From Halodesulfovibrio aestuarii DSM 17919 = ATCC 29578 (GTDB lineage Bacteria > Desulfobacterota > Desulfovibrionia > Desulfovibrionales > Desulfovibrionaceae), in the NCBI RefSeq assembly GCF_000384815.1, contig NZ_ARQF01000020.1:744001-808000 (forward strand): DNA of 64,000 nt. The letters run 5' to 3'. Positions within the stretch are counted from its first letter, which is position 1. Each line of letters opens with the position of its first letter. The notes beneath the pieces are model-generated. The model was given only the letters and a program-made list of their open reading frames with translations, did no database searches and was not told the origin of the DNA. Below, one piece after another: positions 48,804 through 58,490 of the stretch. Made by a program: the position numbers and the translations under genes.

Positions 48804-50254
48804 TGAAAAAAGCATCAGTATTCCCCGAATACCGGGGAAATATGGAATACTACTGTCTTGGTTGCGGAAAACGTTTCGGCATCGACGAACTTTTATACAC
48901 CTGCCCAGAATGTGGTGGTGTATTCATGCTCGACAATCTCGACTTTAAAAAACTTTCCGAACGTACCGGCAAAGAATGGCGTGAGCTATTCGATACCCGT
49001 GCGGCTTCAAAGAACACCGCATTACGCGGTATCTTCCGTTTTTACGAATTGATGGCACCTGTTCTGGAAGAGGAAGACATCGTCTACTTAGGCGAAGGTA
49101 ACACCCCTATCATTGAAGCTAACGATCACCTTGCCGAAAAAGCAGGTGTCCGCTTTGCCTTCAAAAACGATGGGCAGAACCCGAGCGCTTCTTTTAAAGA
49201 CCGTGGTATGGCGTGTGCTTTTTCTTATCTCAAAGCACTGGTACGCAAACACGGATGGGACGAAGTCCTCACCGTATGTGCATCCACTGGTGACACTTCG
49301 GCTGCAGCAGCACTGTATGCTTCATACATCGGCTCCCCGCTCAAATCTGTAGTGCTTCTGCCACACGGCAAAGTGACTCCGCAGCAGTTGTCCCAGCCTC
49401 TCGGCTCCGGTGCGACCGTGCTGGAAATTCCGGGCGTATTTGATGACTGCATGAAGGTTGTAGAAAACCTTGCAGAAAACTACCGTGTAGCCCTGCTCAA
49501 CTCCAAAAACAGCTGGCGTATTCTCGGTCAGGAATCTTACGCATTTGAGGTTGCACAGTGGTGTGACTGGGATCTTAAAGGCAAATGCGTATTCGTACCA
49601 GTGGGTAACGCAGGTAACATCACCGCTGTTATGGGTGGATTCCTTAAGTTACATCGCCTTGGCATCATCAGCGAACTTCCGCGCGTATTCGGAGTACAGT
49701 CTCACCACGCCGACCCTGTATATCAGTACTACAGCGTAGAAGATCCGGCAAAACGCGTATACAAGCCGGTTACAGTCACCCCTTCCGTTGCTCAGGCAGC
49801 AATGATTGGTAACCCTGTATCGTTCCCGCGTGTAAAGCATTTTGCAGAACAGTTTGAAGCCATCGGCGGCAAAGGCTCTTTCCAAGTATTACAGGTGACA
49901 GAACAGTCGATTATGGATTCCATGATCGAAGCAAACATGAACGGCCACATCGCATGTACTCAGGGTGGAGAGTGCTACGCAGGTCTCAAGCGTGCAAAAG
50001 AACTTGGCCTGATCGCTGAAGATGAATTTGCAATCCTTGACGCAACTGCGCATGCGCTAAAATTTTCAGGGTTCCAGGACATGTACTTCAGCAACAGTTT
50101 CCCTCCGCAATTCGGCGTGCAGCCGGATACGGCTCTTGCCAACGCACCAGAACTGGTCATTGAAGAATCTGCAAAAGCAGAACTGGCACCGGAAGCATTC
50201 ACCGAAGCTGCTGCAAAAACTATTGCAGATAAGCTGGGACTTCAGAGCAAATAA
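48803..50254 (+). CDS. thrC: Threonine synthase
   Basis: ThrC converts O-phosphohomoserine to threonine with pyridoxal phosphate. The 483 residues start with a zinc-ribbon-like region (YYCLGCGKRFG ... CPECGGVF, about residues 13-35), common in this longer class. The PLP-binding lysine is in NPSASFKDRGMACAF near residue 133, and the phosphate-binding loop is in VPVGNAGNITAV near 263. ACTQGGECYAGLKRAKELG near 386 is typical of the catalytic core. Translational coupling to plsY is shown by the TAATG overlap; no shared pathway is obvious. Confidence 0.95.
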   Translation: MKKASVFPEYRGNMEYYCLGCGKRFGIDELLYTCPECGGVFMLDNLDFKKLSERTGKEWRELFDTRAASKNTALRGIFRFYELMAPVLEEEDIVYLGEGNTPIIEANDHLAEKAGVRFAFKNDGQNPSASFKDRGMACAFSYLKALVRKHGWDEVLTVCASTGDTSAAAALYASYIGSPLKSVVLLPHGKVTPQQLSQPLGSGATVLEIPGVFDDCMKVVENLAENYRVALLNSKNSWRILGQESYAFEVAQWCDWDLKGKCVFVPVGNAGNITAVMGGFLKLHRLGIISELPRVFGVQSHHADPVYQYYSVEDPAKRVYKPVTVTPSVAQAAMIGNPVSFPRVKHFAEQFEAIGGKGSFQVLQVTEQSIMDSMIEANMNGHIACTQGGECYAGLKRAKELGLIAEDEFAILDATAHALKFSGFQDMYFSNSFPPQFGVQPDTALANAPELVIEESAKAELAPEAFTEAAAKTIADKLGLQSK

Positions 50255-50633
50255 TTTGTAGCGAAACGCCTTCGGTAACGCTACGAAGCTTTGTATCTAC
50301 GACGTTTGCCACCGGCGGCTTATACTTCGCCCTCTTTCATAAAATAAGAAAAGGCTGTTCCATAATTATGGGGCAGCCTTTTTTACTTGCCGGACAACAT
50401 GACACTCCCCGAACCATACGCTGTTTCAACTATTTTTATGTACGGCAGCAGGCTGAGCATCTTTGAATCATACCAACATTACATTGAAATAATGAGTTTT
50501 TCTTTCTAAAAAAATTAAATGAAACTAAAGCCCAAATCATCCCTCTGTTGTAATGTACATTTTTTTGCATTACCTTTTAATCACAAATTTGTAATTAACC
50601 ATCAAAGTGGCTAGAATTGGGGATTTTCAGAAC
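50255..50633. repeat. Intergenic stretch with third repeat copy and terminator
   Basis: From about 50290 to 50390 the sequence follows the same order as 8120-8205: CGGCGGCTTATACTTCGCCC parallels GCGGCTTATGCTCCACTACC, then a GGCTGTTCC hairpin. The remaining 240 bases up to comEC are AT-rich and hold the comEC promoter. No gene was seen. Confidence 0.55.
50349..50384 (+). terminator. Terminator of GGCTGTCC family after thrC
   Basis: AAAAGGCTGTTCC pairs with GGGGCAGCCTTTTT across an eight-base AT-rich loop (one G-T pair), with a T-run. It lies about 95 bases after thrC. Confidence 0.8.
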
Positions 50634-53501
50634 ATGGAAGGCACTGCACCACACGATTCAATCTCGTACCCTTCACTGCTTATGTGGCACTGGTACTTCC
50701 TTGCATGGGCAACAGGTCTATGGGGAGCTCGCTATTTTGTGCCTTCCCTTGCAGCTCTTGGTGCTCTCATCTTTTTCTACGTACTTACGCGCCTTCTTGC
50801 GCGTCAATGCCCAGAACAGTATCTTCCATCGCCCCCAAATAGCGCCTCAAATGTGGTACGTCTTTGCATTGTTTTTGCCATCTTCGTTTTAGGATTGCAG
50901 ACAGGCACGGCAACACTTGCTAACCGACCTTTTGACATAACCAATCCGGATACGCTTCCTCAGTTTGTTCTTGATAAAAAATATGTGCAGGTTACCGGAA
51001 CCGTGCGCGAAGTGCTCACCTCTCCCGACAGGCGAATAAAATTCATTCTGACAGATGCAAGCTACACACTGAATGACACGAACGCCCCGATTACCGGCGA
51101 TTTAGTCTGGACATGGGCAAACCGTAAAGACGCATGGGACAGGCAGCAAAAAGCAATTCAAGTGTTGAATGAAGGGAAAAACGGAAAAGTTTCAATAGCA
51201 CAAGTCCTCCCGGCAGCATCAAGCCAGCCTGCAATCGCACGACTACGCCCTATGGTCGGTGAAACTGTTTCAATTCGTGCAAAACTACTTCCCATCGTCG
51301 GATTCCGTAACAAAGGGGCATGGAACAGCGGTGCCTACTGGCAGAATCAAGGGGTCTTCTGGCGCATATGGACATGGGGGGATAAAGCAATCCCAACCCG
51401 CACTGGTAATGTGTCTCTCCTGACATTATGGCGTGAAAAAATGCGCTTTACAGTCTCCAAGCAGCTTGAAGACCTTGTTCACACAAGAGTGGTACAAAAG
51501 CTCTCTTCAGTACTGGGAGAGACGGCATATGGTGATGCCTTAGACGTTCTCCCAGCTCTGCTTTTTGGAGATAAATACAATTTCCCAAGCAAGCGTTATA
51601 CACAGCTTTCGCATGCATCGCTTTCGCATTCTTTCGCACTCTCTGGAATGCATTTAGCGATTGTGGCCTTGAGTATCTCTTTTCTCTTTACACTCGTTAT
51701 ACGCCGCGCCAGCGTGTACGAAACAATCAGCCGTCCTAAACTCCTTGCTCTGGGAATCCTTCCTGCGGCTTCAGTGTATGTCTGGATTGGTGGAGGCTCA
51801 CCGTCACTTGTACGGGCTTTTATTATGCTTTGTTGCTGGTGCATCCTGCTGTTATTCAACCGTCCTCGCGTTTTTATGGACGGGTTGTTCTGGGCACTTG
51901 CAGTAATGACGATAATCAACCCGCTCATCGTATTTGATTTACGGCTTCAACTTTCTGCACTGGCAATCGTCGCTATGATCATTGCGCTGCCGATACTTTC
52001 CGTCGTTAAAGCATATCTGCTGCCAAAGGATACCACGCGCTTTCAACGCATAAAACGTGCGGCATTTGATATTCTGTTTCTATCTACTGCAATCCAGTTT
52101 GTTTTACTTCCGTTGATTATCTGGAACTTTAACGAGCTGTCCCTATGGAATATTCTAAATATTCTTTGGTTGCCGATTCTAGGTATGGTCATCATGCCAC
52201 TGCTGTTTCTCGGGCTTCTTGCCGCCTGTTTCAGTATGGTATTACCATCCCTTACTCCTCTCTCCGAAACACTATTTACGATTGCAGCAACCCCCGTCGC
52301 AACCCTGTTTTCCTTTCTTGACGATATGGATAAGGCAGGTTTTTTGGATCCAGTCATTATGAATCGCCCGCATTGGATCGAAATATTTGCATGGTACGGT
52401 TGCATCATTTCAGCCCTAATATGGTGGAAAACCGAGGGAAACGATGTCATTTCAGAACTGTACAATTCTCTGAGTGAAGGCGCTCCAACTTGGGAAAACA
52501 AACTATTTACGGCAGTAGGACTACCGCTTGTTGGAGATGACATAGAGCGGACAGAAAAAGATCAGCCTAACAGGCTACGCAGCGCAGTACCCCCAGATAG
52601 CAATACAGAAAAAGGCATCACCCGCCCTGCGAATAAACTGAACAGTGGATCTTCCCGCTGGATGGCCCGCATAGCCTTTTTATGCTTTGTCCTGCTTCTT
52701 TTCGTACCGGATGCACTGCGTACATACGGCACAGAAAGCAAAACTCGATTACATGTTCTGGATGTAGGACAGGGCCAATCTTTGCTACTGACCTTTCCTA
52801 ACGACAAGCGGATGCTCATTGATGGGGGAGGATTCTCCTCACGTTCTTTTGACGTAGGCCGCGCAATCATTATGCCTTGCATAACACGTCAGCATGATGC
52901 GTCGTTGCAATGGATTATTTCGACCCATCCAGATACTGATCACCTTCGTGGGCTTTTCTATCCAATCGCGAATGCAAACGTAGGAAATTATCTTGCAAGC
53001 AACGCAACACCACATGGATGGAACAAAAAACAGCTCCGGCAGGCATTAAGAAAGGCGGGATTAACGAAACGTATTCTTTCGGCTGGAGACGTTCTGACAA
53101 TCTCAGAAAATTTAGAACTGGAAGTATTGCACCCGCCGAAAAACTCTACTCTCGAAGGAAACAATAACTCGCTGGTGCTTCGCCTCGTTCAACACAATGG
53201 TACAGAACGCAAAGGACTACTTTTAGTTACAGGGGATATTGAACTGAAAGGAATTCGAGAACTCATGGATACAAAAGCAGACCTTAGCGCAGAAGTACTT
53301 ATTCTTCCACATCACGGCTCTGTATCCAGTTTTTCTCCGGAATTTTATAACGCTGTGAACCCGAAGGTAGCAATTGCTTCATGTGGATTTCTGAATAAAT
53401 TCAAGTTCCCGTCACCAAATGTCATGAAAGAACTTCACCGTAGAGGAATTCAAGCAATCACGACAGCATCACAGGGAGAAGTGGCGCTCTATCTTGAATG
53501 A
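50634..53501 (+). CDS. comEC: DNA internalization protein ComEC/Rec2
   Basis: ComEC forms the inner-membrane channel through which single-stranded DNA enters in natural transformation. The 955 residues (from the ATG at 50634) have an N-terminal DUF4131 region with two early hydrophobic segments. Next comes the Competence domain with multiple membrane helices (about 290-620), including HASLSHSFALSGMHLAIVALS. The C-terminal metallo-beta-lactamase-like domain (about 690-950) shows HVLDVGQGQSLLL, STHPDTDHLRGL and LPHHGSVSS. A GTG nine codons upstream is less likely, as GGGGAT lies ten bases before the ATG. No other competence gene is close. Confidence 0.92.
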   Translation: MEGTAPHDSISYPSLLMWHWYFLAWATGLWGARYFVPSLAALGALIFFYVLTRLLARQCPEQYLPSPPNSASNVVRLCIVFAIFVLGLQTGTATLANRPFDITNPDTLPQFVLDKKYVQVTGTVREVLTSPDRRIKFILTDASYTLNDTNAPITGDLVWTWANRKDAWDRQQKAIQVLNEGKNGKVSIAQVLPAASSQPAIARLRPMVGETVSIRAKLLPIVGFRNKGAWNSGAYWQNQGVFWRIWTWGDKAIPTRTGNVSLLTLWREKMRFTVSKQLEDLVHTRVVQKLSSVLGETAYGDALDVLPALLFGDKYNFPSKRYTQLSHASLSHSFALSGMHLAIVALSISFLFTLVIRRASVYETISRPKLLALGILPAASVYVWIGGGSPSLVRAFIMLCCWCILLLFNRPRVFMDGLFWALAVMTIINPLIVFDLRLQLSALAIVAMIIALPILSVVKAYLLPKDTTRFQRIKRAAFDILFLSTAIQFVLLPLIIWNFNELSLWNILNILWLPILGMVIMPLLFLGLLAACFSMVLPSLTPLSETLFTIAATPVATLFSFLDDMDKAGFLDPVIMNRPHWIEIFAWYGCIISALIWWKTEGNDVISELYNSLSEGAPTWENKLFTAVGLPLVGDDIERTEKDQPNRLRSAVPPDSNTEKGITRPANKLNSGSSRWMARIAFLCFVLLLFVPDALRTYGTESKTRLHVLDVGQGQSLLLTFPNDKRMLIDGGGFSSRSFDVGRAIIMPCITRQHDASLQWIISTHPDTDHLRGLFYPIANANVGNYLASNATPHGWNKKQLRQALRKAGLTKRILSAGDVLTISENLELEVLHPPKNSTLEGNNNSLVLRLVQHNGTERKGLLLVTGDIELKGIRELMDTKADLSAEVLILPHHGSVSSFSPEFYNAVNPKVAIASCGFLNKFKFPSPNVMKELHRRGIQAITTASQGEVALYLE

Positions 53502-53600
53502 GTGGATCTATTAGAACAAAATTATTTTTAGATTATAGTACATTAGATTGCATTAGATTAATTATTTTTCACCAAATAACATCAAAATCACTTGTAGAAT

Positions 53601-53789
53601 ATGGAGGATGTGGTAGGAAAATAGAAAGCATACTGGCAGGTTGGTGAGAAACCGAAAACTACCCCTTCGAAATTATCAGCTGTTCAGATGCTGCAGGTAA
53701 GAGCTTCGGTAAACTTCCGGACATGCGGCGGCCCCATTCCGCTTAAAAAACAGGGCCGCTACACACATTATCCTGATGCTGAAGAGTGA
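53601..53789 (+). pseudogene. Possible small decayed gene with an in-frame TAG
   Basis: From ATG 53601, MEDVVGK is followed by a TAG at 53622-53624 and then 54 codons to a TGA. The second part includes VRASVNFRTCGGPIPLKKQG and ends HYPDAEE. Its amino-acid composition is protein-like, but there is no good ribosome site and no recognised family. The other strand here also has a short frame (MCVAALFFKRNGAAACPEVY), so coding is uncertain. It could be a remnant of a larger gene. Confidence 0.25.
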
Positions 53790-53844
53790 CCAACTCTAGC
53801 AGCAAGTCCCCTGAAGGATGACCCCCTTCAAGAGACAATATCTC

Positions 53845-53874
53845 AAAAAGGGCACGCAGAAGCGTGTCCTTTTT
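53845..53874. terminator. Terminator after response regulator gene
   Basis: AAAAAGGGCACGC pairs with GCGTGTCCTTTTT across AGAA, with A and T runs on both sides. It lies 21 bases after the stop of the minus-strand regulator gene. Confidence 0.85.
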
Positions 53875-53894
53875 AGTTCTCACTAAAAATAATG

Positions 53895-54254
53895 CTATTC
53901 GAAGAAACTTGCAACCTTCGCTTTCAATTCTGTTAAATCAACAGATTTTACTACATAACAATCTGCCGCAATTGACTTCATGTCATGCTGAAAGCTGTCG
54001 TAAGCTGTACTTAGAATAACAGGCAATGTCGAATTCGTAGTTCGGATATCCTGCAACAAATCCAAGCCGGTAACCTTTTGATTCAGCCTGATATCCAAAA
54101 CAACAACATCGGGATGTTCACGATTAAGCACGTCTATTATGGGTTCAGATCCATCGGAGAGGGCAACGGTGTAGCCATCCTCTTCAAATGCGTCCTTATA
54201 TATGAGCCTAACGTTCTCTTCATCGTCCACAATTAGCACTTTCTTATCAGCCAT
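53895..54254 (-). CDS. Single-domain response regulator (CheY-like)
   Basis: This is a stand-alone receiver domain, phosphorylated on aspartate by a histidine kinase. The 119 residues from the ATG at 54254 (GGGGGG before it) carry the acidic pair in VLIVDDEENVRLI, the phospho-acceptor Asp in PDVVVLDIRLNQ, the switch Ser/Thr in VILSTAYDSF, and Lys in YVVKSVDLTEL. There is no output domain and no kinase gene next to it, so its partner is elsewhere. It could serve in a phosphorelay, chemotaxis or development; that remains open. Confidence 0.9.
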   Translation of the reverse strand: MADKKVLIVDDEENVRLIYKDAFEEDGYTVALSDGSEPIIDVLNREHPDVVVLDIRLNQKVTGLDLLQDIRTTNSTLPVILSTAYDSFQHDMKSIAADCYVVKSVDLTELKAKVASFFE

Positions 54255-54771
54255 CTTATTCCCCCCCAAAATGGAAAAAAGAAGAATTCTCTACATGTTA
54301 ATCGCGCGTAGAGGCTGATTATGCAATGATTAAAACATTGCAGAGCTATTAATTATGAATGTTGAAAAGATGACTTCGTCCCCATGATTAATACCGCGTA
54401 TACTTGGCATACCCTGCAAGCAAATGCAACGAGATTCATAACCCCCTTATTAGAATGTACAAACATAAAAAAAAGTCAAAGTAGTGCATTACTCAACACA
54501 ACACATCCACACCAAGCATAACGCATTGATATAAATGAATAACAAAAACAGACTGTGACATCACATACTATACTAACAGCATCAGCAACCACTTACTGTA
54601 CAGATTCTTGTCATGTTGTAAAAAATGAGTATGGTATGCACTGACTGTCGTAAGACTGTTTTGTAGCGTCGTATTCGTTACGACAGGTGTCTCGCGACAC
54701 TCTTGACTTAATGCAAACTTCTGCCCCGGCTCAAAAGAGACAGAAGGCATTTAAAACCTCTACGTACACGG
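54255..54771. other. Intergenic stretch between divergent genes, nothing recognised
   Basis: These 517 AT-rich bases lie between the response regulator and the sulfur-carrier gene. A short dyad (GTGTC-TCGC-GACAC) stands near 54686-54699. No gene or RNA was recognised; promoters for both flanking genes should be here. Confidence 0.5.
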
Positions 54772-55011
54772 ATGCCCATAATGCAAGAAGATAAGGTTGT
54801 TTACACAAAACCATATGGAGTTACAGTTACACTCCAGCCACAAAACGAGACCCGCACACTTAAAGCTCGTTCCGTGCGCCAACTTTTAAACATTATTAAA
54901 GCAAGTCCAGCAACAGTGCTTGTTATCCGCAATAACGAACTACTTACCTCAGACAGAAAACTCTCTCACGGTGACGAAATTATCGTTCGCACCGTTGTAT
55001 CCAGCGGCTAA
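54772..55011 (+). CDS. MoaD/ThiS-like sulfur-carrier protein
   Basis: This 79-residue protein has the ubiquitin-like pattern of MoaD/ThiS sulfur carriers: a beta-rich N-terminal half (VTVTLQPQNETRTLKA), a central helix (VRQLLNIIKASP), and the C-terminal LSHGDEIIVRTVVSSG. In carriers of this type a terminal Gly-Gly is thiocarboxylated; here the end is Ser-Gly. It lies 109 bases before the TtuA-like gene on the same strand, so the natural partner is that thiolase, as in the Thermus TtuB-TtuA pair. The assignment rests on size, fold pattern and context. Confidence 0.75.
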   Translation: MPIMQEDKVVYTKPYGVTVTLQPQNETRTLKARSVRQLLNIIKASPATVLVIRNNELLTSDRKLSHGDEIIVRTVVSSG

Positions 55012-55120
55012 CAACAACGTCTCGCTGACAACCAAATTTATAGTGCAGGCTCCCATTTTGACTTCGGGCTTCGGCGTCGGTTCTCCAAGACGCCGCATAC
55101 ATCTATTAGGAAAACACAGA

Positions 55121-56026
55121 ATGAAATGTAAAGTATGTAAAGCAACTGCAGTTGTTTCACTTCCTAGTCACAACACCGGATTTTGTGCTGACTGTTTTAT
55201 GTCGTTCTACGAGCGCTCTGTAGAACGCAGTATCCGTCGCCAAAAACTGTTCACATTTGAAGATAAAATTCTCATCGCACTCTCTGGCGGTAAGGACTCC
55301 CTTGCTTGTGCGCTTGTACTCAAGAAACTTGGCTACAATGTGCATGGATTACATATAGATCTCGCCATTCCAGACAGTTCAGCTGCCGCACGCGGTGTAG
55401 TAGAACGCTTCTGCGATTCTCACGATATCCCACTCATCATTAAAAAGATGGAAGAGGAAGGCTTACAGATTCCACGCGTTAAAAAAGTTCTCTCCCGCTC
55501 CGTTTGCTCTGCGTGCGGTCGTATTAAACGTTACTTTTTCAACAAAGTTGCCATTGATGAAGGATTTACAGTTCTTGCCACCGGTCACAACCTTGATGAC
55601 GAAATAGCACGACTTTTCTCCAACACACTGCGTTGGGACATTCCTCATCTAAGTGATCAGGGGCCACTACTGGAAGCAGAAAACGGCTTTGCGCGCAAAG
55701 TCCGCCCTCTCTTCCGACTTACTGAATTTGAAAACGCTAACTATGCCTTCCTGAACGATCTTGAATACCACTACGCACCATGCCCGTATTCTCCAGGTGC
55801 TACTTCCACTGCATACAAAAAGCTCTGGAACCAGCTTGAAGAAGAGATGCCGGGACGCAAACTCGCGTTCTACACCGCATTCCTCGCGCATGGACGTGAA
55901 CCGTTCCGTCAATTCGAAAAAGAAGAAGGTACAAAGCCCGTCCCATGCGAACGCTGCGGGTATCCTACGTCCGTTGGAATCTGTGGCGTCTGTCGCACTC
56001 GAGATGCTGTAGCCGCCGACGAATAG
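55121..56026 (+). CDS. TtuA/Ncs6-like tRNA thiolation enzyme
   Basis: This 301-residue PP-loop protein is probably a tRNA sulfurtransferase. It has an N-terminal zinc finger (C3, C6, C22, C25), the pyrophosphatase loop LSGGKDS at 54-60, and Fe-S cluster candidates C129 and C132 (CSACGRIKRY) and C221 (APCPYS). ATGHNLDDEIARL precedes the substrate region, and a C-terminal zinc finger follows (C276, C279, C288, C291). The two-finger layout matches TtuA, which makes 2-thioribothymidine at position 54 of tRNA, more than TtcA. The start at 55121 has AGG 11 bases before it; longer upstream reading overlaps the carrier gene and is not used. Confidence 0.85.
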   Translation: MKCKVCKATAVVSLPSHNTGFCADCFMSFYERSVERSIRRQKLFTFEDKILIALSGGKDSLACALVLKKLGYNVHGLHIDLAIPDSSAAARGVVERFCDSHDIPLIIKKMEEEGLQIPRVKKVLSRSVCSACGRIKRYFFNKVAIDEGFTVLATGHNLDDEIARLFSNTLRWDIPHLSDQGPLLEAENGFARKVRPLFRLTEFENANYAFLNDLEYHYAPCPYSPGATSTAYKKLWNQLEEEMPGRKLAFYTAFLAHGREPFRQFEKEEGTKPVPCERCGYPTSVGICGVCRTRDAVAADE

Positions 56027-56085
56027 TGACTTCTTAATTTCATATCAGCAGAAAGTTTCTAAGAAACCCTGTTGCAATAGTAAAA

Positions 56086-56119
56086 AAAGGGCTGTCCTTC
56101 GTATGAAGGACAGCCCTTT
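56086..56119 (+). terminator. GGCTGTCC-family terminator after the TtuA-like gene
   Basis: AAAGGGCTGTCCTTC, loop GTAT, then its perfect complement. It is nearly identical to the terminator at 2737-2769. The T-run after it on the plus strand is short (TTTCC), but the stem is strong. It also has an A-run before it, so it can act on the minus strand. Confidence 0.8.
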
Positions 56120-56311
56120 CCTGTTCATCTTATTGGAATTACGCCTCGTAACAATAGCTCACCGGGCGCATCGCATCATAGTTGTTTTTCGAGCCTGTTA
56201 TCGAGCATTAAGCCGTTCTCAAAATACAAGAGATTGCGAACAACTGCAGCTGAACAAAGACGTAGATTATACAGACAGGTACCGTCAGAGCCAGCACTGC
56301 CAACGTACAAC

Positions 56312-58021
56312 CTAGATTTTAGCGTTCAGTTTTTTCTGAGCGCCCATGCCGCCAGCAGATGCTTTAATATTTTCAATACCGAGCTCGCTGGCAAGGAGCA
56401 TTGCTTCATAAGAGCGCAGACCGGTATTGCAGATCATTACAACCTGTTTGTCTTTAGGAATTTCGTTAATTCGTGCACTAATTTCTTCGTTTGGAATATT
56501 GTGCCAATGCTCTGGATATGCTTCGCACATATCTTTTGCACCACCGGCGAGACGGGTATCAATGAAGTAGTACTCACCGCAATCACGTTCAGCCCAGCAT
56601 TTTTCGAACTGTGCAGGATCCATGTACTTGTTCTGACCGGAAAGAACGTTGTCTGCTACGTTAGCAACAGCATTAACGATATCCATCGCAGAGGAGAACG
56701 GTGGAGAGTACACAACTTCGAGGTTGGATACGTCATCGATGGTTGCGTGGGAAGTAATGAGCGGCACAACTGCGTTAATACGCGCAGTAAGTGCATCACC
56801 GAATTCGTTCATACCCTGCATACCGAGAATACGGCGGGTTGGGCGGTCTACAACAATCTGGAGAGACATAAGCGCTTTTTCAGGGAAGAAGTGAGCTCTG
56901 TCCATCTGTTCAACGTGAACGGAGATTGCATCGAAGTCATTAGCAAGAGCCTGCTCAAGAGTAAGACCAGCACCACTGCAGGACATGTCGAACAATTTTA
57001 CACACCAGCTACCGATACCACCGGCCATGCTGGCATCACCACCGGCAAGGTTAGTACCGATAATACGCCCCTGACGGTTAGCCATGGAACCAAGCGGGTA
57101 GTAGCCGAGTTTGCCGGTTACGAGGTTTGGAATAGTTACGCAGTCACCACCGGAGTAGATGGATGGATCAGAAGTCTGGAAATGATCGTTAACGAGAATC
57201 GCACCGCGTTTATCGCATTCAATACCAGCTTTAACAGCAATGTCAGTATTAGGAGAAACACCGACAGCAAGAATGACAAGATCTGCTTCGATTTCACGCT
57301 TGTTGGTAATAACTTTAGTAACTTTGCCGTCAACACCTTCAAAACGAACAACAGACTCTTCGAGGTACACATTTACGTCATGATTTTCGAGGTCAGCCTG
57401 TGCCATTTTTGCTAAGGACTCAGGCATGAAGCCTGGAAGTACCTGACTCTGAAGTTCTACAACACTGGTGTTGATGCCCCACATATCTGCGAAAGCAACT
57501 GCCATTTCAAGACCGATAAAACCGGCACCAACAACAACGGCATTGCTAACGTCACCGCCTGCTATAGCATTTTTGATAATTTCAGCTTCTTCGAGGTTCG
57601 TTGCAGGAGTAATACCTTTGAGGTTAATTCCCTCAAACGGAGGCATGTTCGGTTTAGAACCGGTTGCGATTACGAGTTCATCGTAAGAAAGCACTTCTTT
57701 TTCGCCAGTCAAAACGTTTTCGATAGAAACAGTTTTAGCTTCGCGATCAATAGAAGTTGCGCGGGTATTAATAAGAACGTCTACGTCTTTGTTTGTTTTG
57801 AAAAACGCAGCGTCACGAACGATGTGGTACGGAGTAGACTGGAGGTCTACAACGGTGTTTACTTCACCGGAAACAAAGTAAGGAATGCCGCAACCACCGT
57901 AAGAAATACGAGGAGCCTGATCAATCATGGTTACTTTTGCGTCTGGACAAAGACGTTTGTAACGACAGGCAGCTTTTGGGCCAAGGGCAACAGCACCAAT
58001 AACAATTACGTGCTTAGACAT
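56312..58021 (-). CDS. FAD-dependent CoA-disulfide/persulfide reductase with rhodanese domain
   Basis: The protein resembles CoA-disulfide reductase fused to a rhodanese (CoADR-RHD, Npsr), which uses NAD(P)H to reduce polysulfide, persulfide or CoA disulfide. Residues 1-450 form the pyridine nucleotide-disulfide reductase fold: the FAD motif VIGAVALGPKA at the N-terminus (GxVAxG, not GxGxxG), the redox cysteine in ISYGGCGIPYF near residue 44, and NAD site VVVGAGFIGLEMAV near 165. FAD closure is at YSGGDCVTIPN. The C-terminal 110 residues are a rhodanese domain with active Cys in VMICNTGLRSYEA. Length 569 fits the fused form. It is monocistronic, with 741 bases upstream. Confidence 0.9.
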   Translation of the reverse strand: MSKHVIVIGAVALGPKAACRYKRLCPDAKVTMIDQAPRISYGGCGIPYFVSGEVNTVVDLQSTPYHIVRDAAFFKTNKDVDVLINTRATSIDREAKTVSIENVLTGEKEVLSYDELVIATGSKPNMPPFEGINLKGITPATNLEEAEIIKNAIAGGDVSNAVVVGAGFIGLEMAVAFADMWGINTSVVELQSQVLPGFMPESLAKMAQADLENHDVNVYLEESVVRFEGVDGKVTKVITNKREIEADLVILAVGVSPNTDIAVKAGIECDKRGAILVNDHFQTSDPSIYSGGDCVTIPNLVTGKLGYYPLGSMANRQGRIIGTNLAGGDASMAGGIGSWCVKLFDMSCSGAGLTLEQALANDFDAISVHVEQMDRAHFFPEKALMSLQIVVDRPTRRILGMQGMNEFGDALTARINAVVPLITSHATIDDVSNLEVVYSPPFSSAMDIVNAVANVADNVLSGQNKYMDPAQFEKCWAERDCGEYYFIDTRLAGGAKDMCEAYPEHWHNIPNEEISARINEIPKDKQVVMICNTGLRSYEAMLLASELGIENIKASAGGMGAQKKLNAKI

Positions 58022-58476
58022 AAGACATCCTCCGCAAAAGATGTGTAAGTCGGCGGCAGGCTCGCTCTCACATGAACTGTCTGTCGCACAATTTACTATA
58101 AAATAAAAAGAAACAAATCAGTTAATGCGTGCTCGCTAATACAGCTGAACACCCATGTAGCAGCAGGTTAGTAAAAAGCTAATTAGTAACCGCTGGCGCA
58201 ATCAATCAATTATTCACCTCTATAACCAAAGAGGCGCAGCTACCAGTCTGTATATGCTCACATTTTAGGTAGGTACCAGTTATACAAACACATACGACCA
58301 AGCTGTATCACGTGAGGGTAGGACTAGCATGTTTGGCTATTTTTGCAAGTAGTGATTACAGGTTGTTATACACTACCGGCGCGGTAGGGTATCTACCAAT
58401 ACCATTGATACTCATACACTTACAGAAACACAACTTGACTGATTCCAAACGCTACGCCACCAAGCTTACCTTTTCA

Positions 58477-58490
58477 TTGATGCATATCAA
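58477..58490. promoter_or_regulatory. FNR/CRP-type inverted repeat
   Basis: TTGAT-GCAT-ATCAA is a perfect match to the classical FNR consensus, with the right spacing. It is 456 bases upstream of the CoA-disulfide reductase start, which is far for direct control unless a promoter or small gene lies closer. The binding regulator is inferred only from the sequence. Confidence 0.4.

Larger units (their letters stand above)
53502..53894. other. Intergenic stretch with a possible decayed small frame
   Basis: This 393-base gap separates the convergent comEC and response-regulator genes. It holds the terminator at 53845-53874 and a plus-strand frame at 53601-53789 that is open except for one TAG. 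No other structure was recognised. Confidence 0.5.

Noticed and set aside
54920-55120. Longer N-terminus for the TtuA-like protein
   Set aside because: It would overlap the sulfur-carrier gene in another frame; the zinc-finger start MKCKVC at 55121 fits the family.
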